Under the pieces are notes generated by a model. The model was not told where the DNA came from and ran no database searches. It worked only from the letters and a program-made list of their open reading frames with translations. Source: Clostridia bacterium (GTDB taxonomy: Bacteria; Bacillota; Clostridia; Oscillospirales; CAG-382). From it: DNA of 10,161 bases. A program made the position numbers and the translations under genes. The DNA lies in the NCBI GenBank assembly GCA_017959195.1, contig JAGDBE010000151.1:1-10161 (forward strand). The letters are read 5' to 3'. This document shows positions 5,838 to 10,161 of the stretch, one piece after another (positions within the stretch are counted from its first letter, which is position 1; each line of letters opens with the position of its first letter).

Positions 5838-7334
5838 TTACCATTTGAGGTTGCCGAAAATTCCCCTTACGAGCTGGCGTCCCACTTCCCTGCCTATCGA
5901 GCCGAAAGTGGTATTTATGGTCTTCTGCACCGTCGACGTGCGGCGGCTTGTCGTCTTCTTTTTGGTGGAGGATTTATACTTTTCCTCCTTCTTCTTTTCC
6001 TTTTCGAGTTTTTCTTCTTCCTTTTTCGCCTGCTCTGCCGCCTTTTCCTTTTCGGCGGTCAGTTTTTCGTAGGCGCTCTCTCTGTCGTAGGTATTGAGAT
6101 ATTTATTATAAAGCGGGCTTGCAAAGACCGTCTTTCTGACTTCTTCGTTTTCGGCGGCGTTCATGGAGCTTCTCGGAGGAAGGATTCCCGCCCTTTCGAC
6201 CATCGACGGCACGCCCTTTTCATCGAGCACCGACACGAGCGCTTCGCCCACGGCGAGTTCCTGCAGCACTCTTTCGGTATCGAAGTTCGGGTTTGCTCTG
6301 AACGACCTTGCGGCGTATCTGAGCGCTTTCTGTTCGTTGGGGGTATAAGCTCTGAGCGCGTGCTGTACTCTGTTTCCTATCTGTCCGAGAACGCTTTCGG
6401 GTATATCCGACGGGTTTTGCGAGATAAACCAGACAGACACGCCTTTCGAGCGTATAAGGCGCACTATCTGTTCCACCTTTTCAAGAAGCGCTTTGGGCGC
6501 GTCGTTGAAGAGCAGGTGCGCTTCGTCGAAGAAGAACGCTATTTTCGGCTTATCGAGGTCTCCCGCTTCGGGAAGCATTTCATAAAGCTCGCTGAGCATC
6601 CAGAGAAGGAAGGTGCTGTAAAGAAGCGGGCGCTGGAAAAGCTGCTGGCATTCCAGCACGTTCATGACGCCGCGTCCGTTTTCATCCCAGTCGAACCAGT
6701 CGGAAAGTTCAAGCGCCGGCTCTCCGAAGAACACGTCGCCGCCCTCGTCTTCGAGCGAAAGAAGCGCTCTCTGAATCGTGCCGACGGTCTGCGCCGTTAC
6801 GTTTCCGTATGTAAGTTTATATTCGCCTGCGTTATCACCGACATACTGCACCATCGCGCGCAGGTCTTTAAGGTCGAGCAGCAGAAGTCCGTTATCGTCG
6901 GCGATTCTGAATATTATTCTCATTACTCCGCTCTGCGTTTCGTTGAGTCCCATAAGTCTGCTCAAAAGGTCGGGCCCCATATCCGAAATCGTCGTGCGCA
7001 CGGGGTGTCCGTTCTGCGCGTACACGTCGAAAAATCTTACGGGATACGATGTATATCCGAACGGTTCGGGAATACCCATATTATCTATCGAGCGGCGGAT
7101 ATGCTTATTTTCGGCGCCGGGCATACACATACCGGTAAGGTCGCCCTTTACGTCGGCAAGAAATACCGGCACGCCGAGGTCGGAAAACGATTCCGCGATT
7201 ACTTTCAAGGTTACCGTCTTACCGGTTCCCGTCGCTCCCGCGATAAGTCCGTGGCGGTTTGCCATGGAGGGTTCGAGATAAACGCGGTTTTCTCCCGTTG
7301 CGAGCCATATTTTGCCTTCTTCTTTAACGTACAT
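5838..7334 (-). CDS. HerA-like P-loop ATPase of the YjgR/DUF853 family
   Basis: A 498-residue protein matching the length and layout of E. coli YjgR (about 500 residues). The Walker A motif is GATGTGKT (33-40), followed by the DVKGDLTGM segment (61-69) typical of the family. Walker B is FFFDEAH, with D270-E271, and the sensor-like segment WFISQNPSDIP follows. Residues about 420-455 are a highly charged K/E coiled coil, then a basic K/T/S/R stretch to about 470. The family's closing motif (SIGREVGRQLVRGIFGNL) completes the protein. The fold belongs to the HerA/FtsK/VirB4 group of hexameric ATPases that act on DNA or protein. The family's cellular role is not established; helicase or phosphorylation roles are suggested by homology only. 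It has its own promoter, divergent from proB, and no visible terminator. The ATG is preceded by a modest ribosome site (AAGGCGG). Nothing indicates transfer, and no nuclease partner such as NurA is adjacent. Confidence 0.92.
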   Translation of the reverse strand: MYVKEEGKIWLATGENRVYLEPSMANRHGLIAGATGTGKTVTLKVIAESFSDLGVPVFLADVKGDLTGMCMPGAENKHIRRSIDNMGIPEPFGYTSYPVRFFDVYAQNGHPVRTTISDMGPDLLSRLMGLNETQSGVMRIIFRIADDNGLLLLDLKDLRAMVQYVGDNAGEYKLTYGNVTAQTVGTIQRALLSLEDEGGDVFFGEPALELSDWFDWDENGRGVMNVLECQQLFQRPLLYSTFLLWMLSELYEMLPEAGDLDKPKIAFFFDEAHLLFNDAPKALLEKVEQIVRLIRSKGVSVWFISQNPSDIPESVLGQIGNRVQHALRAYTPNEQKALRYAARSFRANPNFDTERVLQELAVGEALVSVLDEKGVPSMVERAGILPPRSSMNAAENEEVRKTVFASPLYNKYLNTYDRESAYEKLTAEKEKAAEQAKKEEEKLEKEKKKEEKYKSSTKKKTTSRRTSTVQKTINTTFGSIGREVGRQLVRGIFGNLKW

Positions 7335-7389
7335 TACTATTTTCCGCCTTTCCTTGCCGTTTTATAAAAGTGCATACTTTCTTGTTTAT

Positions 7390-7418
7390 ATTATAACCGT
7401 TTACGGCTTATTTTTCAA
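7390..7418 (-). promoter_or_regulatory. Sigma-A promoter of the YjgR-like ATPase gene
   Basis: On the - strand, TTGAAA (7413-7418) and a perfect TATAAT (7390-7395) are 17 bases apart, giving a leader of about 50 bases before the ATG at 7334. The 264-base divergent gap (7335-7598) holds this promoter and the proB promoter. Between them (7419-7537) the + strand is pyrimidine-rich and shows no gene or hairpin that I can support. Confidence 0.85.
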
Positions 7419-7537
7419 TACTTTTTTGTTTTTTCCGCAAAGTCCCTGTTTTCCCTTTATTCAGTGCGTATCTTTCTCTGAAATTCCCTTTTTCCGCGCC
7501 CGAAAAACTTTTATTTTTTGCTTATACTCAAAAAAAC

Positions 7538-7566
7538 TTGATTTTTGCGCGGCATAAATATATAAT
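7538..7566 (+). promoter_or_regulatory. Sigma-A promoter of the proBAC operon
   Basis: A partial -35 TTGATT (7538-7543) lies 17 bases before a perfect TATAAT (7561-7566). The start would fall near 7573, leaving a leader of only about 26 bases before the proB ATG. That excludes a proline T-box or riboswitch of normal size between this promoter and proB. A 16-bp perfect palindrome overlaps the end of the -10 and the predicted start. Confidence 0.78.
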
Positions 7567-7580
7567 ATTATTAATAATAT
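7565..7580. promoter_or_regulatory. Palindrome over the proB transcription start (operator candidate)
   Basis: ATATTATTAATAATAT is a perfect 16-bp palindrome covering the last two bases of the proB -10 and the predicted start. A repressor bound here would block transcription. As it is made only of A and T, a chance origin is quite possible. Confidence 0.3.
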
Positions 7581-7598
7581 ACGTTTCGGAGGAAAAAA

Positions 7599-8369
7599 AT
7601 GAGAATTGTTGTAAAAGTCGGAACCTCGACGATAGCGTATCCGACGGGAAATATGAATATAAGGCACATGGAAAATCTCTGCAAGGTTCTAAGCGACATC
7701 AAGAACGCCGGAAACGAGGTTATTCTCGTCTCGTCGGGTGCTGTCGCCATGGGTATGGGAAAACTTTCCTTAAAAAACAGGCCCAAACTGCTCTCGCTCA
7801 AGCAGGCGGTTGCTTCCGTCGGCCAGTGCGAGCTCATGTACACCTATGACAAGCTTTTCTCGGAGCACAACCATACCGTTGCGCAGATTCTTCTCACCGC
7901 TGACGACGTAAACAACAAAGTGCGCTGCAAGAACTACACCAACACCATAAACAAGTTATTCGAACTCGGCGTGCTCCCGATTATCAACGAAAACGACACC
8001 GTCGCAACGAGCGAGCTTCTCATAGGCGACAACGACACGCTCGCCGCAACCGTTGCGAAAACCGTTAACGCCGACATACTCATTCTTCTTTCCGACATCG
8101 ACGGTCTTTACACCGCCGACCCGTCAAAGAACAAAAAAGCAAAGCTCATAAAGGAAATAAAGGAAATCACGCCCGATATTGAAGCCCTTGCCGGCGGCTC
8201 CGGCTCAAAGGTGGGCACGGGCGGCATGGTTACCAAAATCAACGCCGCAAAGATAGTTAACGCCGCCGGCTGCGATATGATTATCGCAAACGGCAAAACG
8301 CCCGAGCTTCTCTACGACATCATAGAGGGAAAGAGTGTAGGCACAAGATTTTTGGGAGTAAAAAAATGA
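7599..8369 (+). CDS. proB: Glutamate 5-kinase, short form without PUA domain
   Basis: It phosphorylates glutamate with ATP to gamma-glutamyl phosphate, the first and usually feedback-controlled step of proline synthesis, in the cytoplasm. The 256 residues cover one amino-acid-kinase domain: VVKVGTST (4-11, K6), the SSGAVAMG loop (45-52), NENDTVA (130-136), the GDNDTLAA segment (143-150), LLSDIDGLYTADP (163-175) and VGTGGMVTKI (205-214). E. coli ProB is about 367 residues because of an added C-terminal PUA domain, which is absent here. The frame ends cleanly after the kinase domain, and proA follows at once, so this is a natural short form rather than a truncation; short ProBs are known in other Firmicutes. 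The ATG has GGAGG 6 bases upstream. Its TGA overlaps the proA ATG. Confidence 0.97.
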   Translation: MRIVVKVGTSTIAYPTGNMNIRHMENLCKVLSDIKNAGNEVILVSSGAVAMGMGKLSLKNRPKLLSLKQAVASVGQCELMYTYDKLFSEHNHTVAQILLTADDVNNKVRCKNYTNTINKLFELGVLPIINENDTVATSELLIGDNDTLAATVAKTVNADILILLSDIDGLYTADPSKNKKAKLIKEIKEITPDIEALAGGSGSKVGTGGMVTKINAAKIVNAAGCDMIIANGKTPELLYDIIEGKSVGTRFLGVKK

Positions 8370-9598
8370 CGACGAAAGAAATAATGGCGTGCGCAAAAGA
8401 ATGCAAAGATTTTATCTGCAACGCGAGCGCCGAAAGCAAAAACAAGGCGCTTTCTGCCATGGCGTCTTCCATTGAAGCGCACAAAAACGAAATATTGCTT
8501 GCAAACGCAAAGGATATGGAAAACGCGCGCGGTAAAATAAGCGACGTCATGCTTGACAGGCTGAAACTCGACGAGAGCCGCATTTCCGGCATGGCCGAAG
8601 GCATCCGAAACGTTGCCTTACTTCCCGACCCCGTCGGTGAAGTAATTTCACGCACCGCAGGCAGCGGCGGTATGGAAATTGAAAAAGTATGCGTGCCCCT
8701 CGGGGTTATCGCGATAATATACGAGAGCCGTCCCAACGTTACGTCGGACGCCGCTGCGCTTTCACTGAAAAGCGGGAACGCCTGCGTTCTGCGGTGCGGA
8801 AAAGAAGCGCACGGCAGTGCGCTTGCAATCGTTTCGGCAATGAAAGAGGGACTTTCTTCCTGCGGCTTTCCCGAAAACTTAATAATGCTCGTGGAAGATA
8901 TTTCAAGGGACAGCGCAAACGAGCTCATGCACGGCAATGGATATATAGATTTACTCATTCCGCGCGGCGGCGCGGGTTTAATTAAGGCGTGTCTTGAAAA
9001 CGCCACCGTTCCCTGTATCGAGACGGGTACGGGAATATGCCATATTTACGTTGACGCATACGCCGACCCGGATATGGCGGTAAAAATCGTAAAGAACGCA
9101 AAGACGAGCAGACCGTCAGTATGCAACGCGGCGGAAGTATGCCTCGTTCACAAAGACGTTTGCTCCGAATTTCTGCCGAAGCTCGAAAAGGAGATCCCGA
9201 ACGTGGAACTGCGCGCCGACGAAAACGCGATAAAATATTTATCGAATGCAAAACCCGCGTCGGAGACCGATTTTGACACGGAATTTCTCGACTACATACT
9301 CGCGGTAAAGGAAGTTGCATGCGTAGAAGATGCCGTTTCGCACATTCTTCTCCACTCGACCGGGCACAGCGAGGCGATAGTTACCGAAAACAAAGATGCC
9401 GCCGATTATTTCGTAAAGCACACCGACAGCGCGGCGGTTTACGTCAACGCGTCCACGAGATTCACCGACGGCGGAGAATTCGGACTCGGCTGCGAGATGG
9501 GAATTTCGACGCAGAAGCTTCACGCAAGAGGCCCCATGGGACTAAAAGAACTCACAACCTACAAATACGTCGTTTACGGAAACGGAAACGTAAGATAA
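8366..9598 (+). CDS. proA: Glutamate-5-semialdehyde dehydrogenase (gamma-glutamyl phosphate reductase)
   Basis: It reduces gamma-glutamyl phosphate with NADPH to glutamate-5-semialdehyde, which closes spontaneously to pyrroline-5-carboxylate. The 410 residues match the family's usual length of about 415. Landmarks include the VPLGVIAIIYESRPNVTSD segment, GNACVLRCGKEA (normally a glycine/serine-rich loop), the PRGGAGLI segment, ETGTGICHIYVD, the catalytic cysteine C253 in RPSVCNAAE, and the closing LGCEMGISTQKLHARGPMG. The start ATG overlaps the proB stop as ATGA, so translation is coupled, which suits a labile phosphate intermediate passed between the two enzymes. It is second in proBAC, with 21 bases to proC. 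Nothing is broken or missing. Confidence 0.98.
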   Translation: MTTKEIMACAKECKDFICNASAESKNKALSAMASSIEAHKNEILLANAKDMENARGKISDVMLDRLKLDESRISGMAEGIRNVALLPDPVGEVISRTAGSGGMEIEKVCVPLGVIAIIYESRPNVTSDAAALSLKSGNACVLRCGKEAHGSALAIVSAMKEGLSSCGFPENLIMLVEDISRDSANELMHGNGYIDLLIPRGGAGLIKACLENATVPCIETGTGICHIYVDAYADPDMAVKIVKNAKTSRPSVCNAAEVCLVHKDVCSEFLPKLEKEIPNVELRADENAIKYLSNAKPASETDFDTEFLDYILAVKEVACVEDAVSHILLHSTGHSEAIVTENKDAADYFVKHTDSAAVYVNASTRFTDGGEFGLGCEMGISTQKLHARGPMGLKELTTYKYVVYGNGNVR

Positions 9599-9619
9599 AA
9601 TAAAGACGGGAGAATTACT

Positions 9620-10161
9620 ATGAAATACGAAGCCGGTTTTATTGGCGCAGGCAATATGGGCAGCGCGCTTCTGCGCGGTGTATCGAAAAAAGCGGACAAA
9701 ATATGCGTTTACGACAAAAATAAGGAAGCCGCCCTTGCAACGGGAGCGGATTTTCTCGAAGTCGAAGATTTGGTAAAAAACAGCAAATACGTTTTTCTCG
9801 GCGTAAAGCCGAACGTTATTGAAGGCGTATGCAAAAGCATAAAAGACTTCCTTTCGGACGAAAACGTTATCGTTTCCATGGCGGCGGGGATAGATACAAA
9901 GTCCCTTAAATCGTGGCTCGAATTTGAAAACGTAATACGCATAATGCCCAACACTCCCGCGTCGGTCGGAGAGGGTATGATTCTCTACACGGGAAGCGCG
10001 TCTGACGAATTCACTTCCCTTATGAGCGAATGCGGAAAACTCGATTACATAGACGAAAAACTCATAGACGCGGCAGCGGCGCTTTCGGGCTGCGGTCCGG
10101 CGTTTGTGTATATGTTTATAGAAGCGCTTGCGGACGGAGCCGTAAGCTGCGGACTTCCCCG
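9620..10161 (+). CDS. proC: Pyrroline-5-carboxylate reductase, N-terminal 180 codons (partial)
   Basis: It reduces pyrroline-5-carboxylate to proline with NAD(P)H, the last step of the pathway. The visible part contains the dinucleotide-binding GFIGAGNMG (6-14), FLGVKP (59-64), the conserved RIMPNTPASVGEG (107-119) and the start of the dimerisation and substrate region, LSGCGPAFVYMFIEALADG (155-173). The frame is open at the right edge. The family is about 260-280 residues, so roughly a third is missing outside the window. The ATG is preceded by GGGAG at 7 bases. It lies 21 bases after proA with no terminator, completing a proBAC operon. Confidence 0.97.
   Translation, partial: MKYEAGFIGAGNMGSALLRGVSKKADKICVYDKNKEAALATGADFLEVEDLVKNSKYVFLGVKPNVIEGVCKSIKDFLSDENVIVSMAAGIDTKSLKSWLEFENVIRIMPNTPASVGEGMILYTGSASDEFTSLMSECGKLDYIDEKLIDAAAALSGCGPAFVYMFIEALADGAVSCGLP

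Noticed and set aside
5643..7367. 574-codon + strand open frame opposite the ATPase gene
   Set aside because: It is fully antisense to a well-supported YjgR-like gene. Its composition (runs of F/L opposite K/E, many R/H) is what the real gene's codon bias produces, and it has no recognisable domain or suitable ribosome site.
7335..7598. T-box or riboswitch ahead of proB
   Set aside because: The proB promoter leaves only about 26 bases of leader. The rest of the gap lacks a specifier stem, a T-box-like conserved run or a terminator hairpin.
8320..9006. 228-codon - strand open frame opposite proA
   Set aside because: It is antisense to an unambiguous proA, and its low-complexity S/A/L composition is typical of a shadow frame.
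1..10161. Mobile elements, CRISPR arrays, defence island, tRNA or rRNA genes
   Set aside because: No transposase, integrase, spaced direct repeats, toxin-antitoxin pair or tRNA-like cloverleaf was seen. The HerA-like ATPase lacks the nuclease or Sir2 partners found in HerA-based defence systems and belongs to the stand-alone YjgR family instead.

Overview
The window reads as chromosomal DNA from a low-to-mid GC Gram-positive bacterium, most likely an anaerobic Clostridia-type Firmicute, perhaps an uncultured gut lineage. The grounds are strong AGGAGG-type ribosome sites, textbook sigma-A promoters with 17-base spacers, an energy-coupling-factor (ECF) vitamin-transporter S component, and a secreted protein with a Cys/His module common in surface proteins of gut Clostridia. 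The lineage is inferred from style and protein families, not from a marker gene.

Layout, left to right. (1) Positions 1-50 hold the last codons of a + strand gene, followed by a symmetrical terminator (51-78) that also serves the gene converging from the right. (2) Positions 112-7334 carry five genes on the - strand. In transcription order these are a YjgR/DUF853 HerA-like ATPase (7334-5838), a GT28 glycolipid-type glycosyltransferase (5656-4502, TTG start), a membrane-bound processive-type GT2 glycosyltransferase (4448-3105), an ECF S component (3025-2492) and a 745-residue secreted protein (2349-112). Hairpin terminators follow the GT2 and S-component genes. Clear promoters lie before the ATPase, the GT pair and the secreted protein. 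(3) From 7599 to the right edge runs the + strand proline operon proB-proA-proC, divergent from the ATPase gene; proC is cut by the window edge.

How the genes work together. proBAC encodes all three enzymes from glutamate to proline, with ATGA stop/start coupling between proB and proA. ProB is the short form without a PUA domain. The GT28-GT2 pair shares one promoter and ends at one terminator, and probably builds an envelope glycolipid or glycan; the product is not readable from sequence. The S component would import a vitamin-like substrate through an energising module encoded elsewhere. The secreted protein is the least explained gene.

I found no mobile element, CRISPR array, tRNA or rRNA. 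Most of the window is housekeeping. The best points for a second look are the architecture of the secreted protein and the GT-operon leader, which contains a long inverted repeat and a possible 20-codon leader ORF. I see no convincing evidence of an undescribed multi-gene system.
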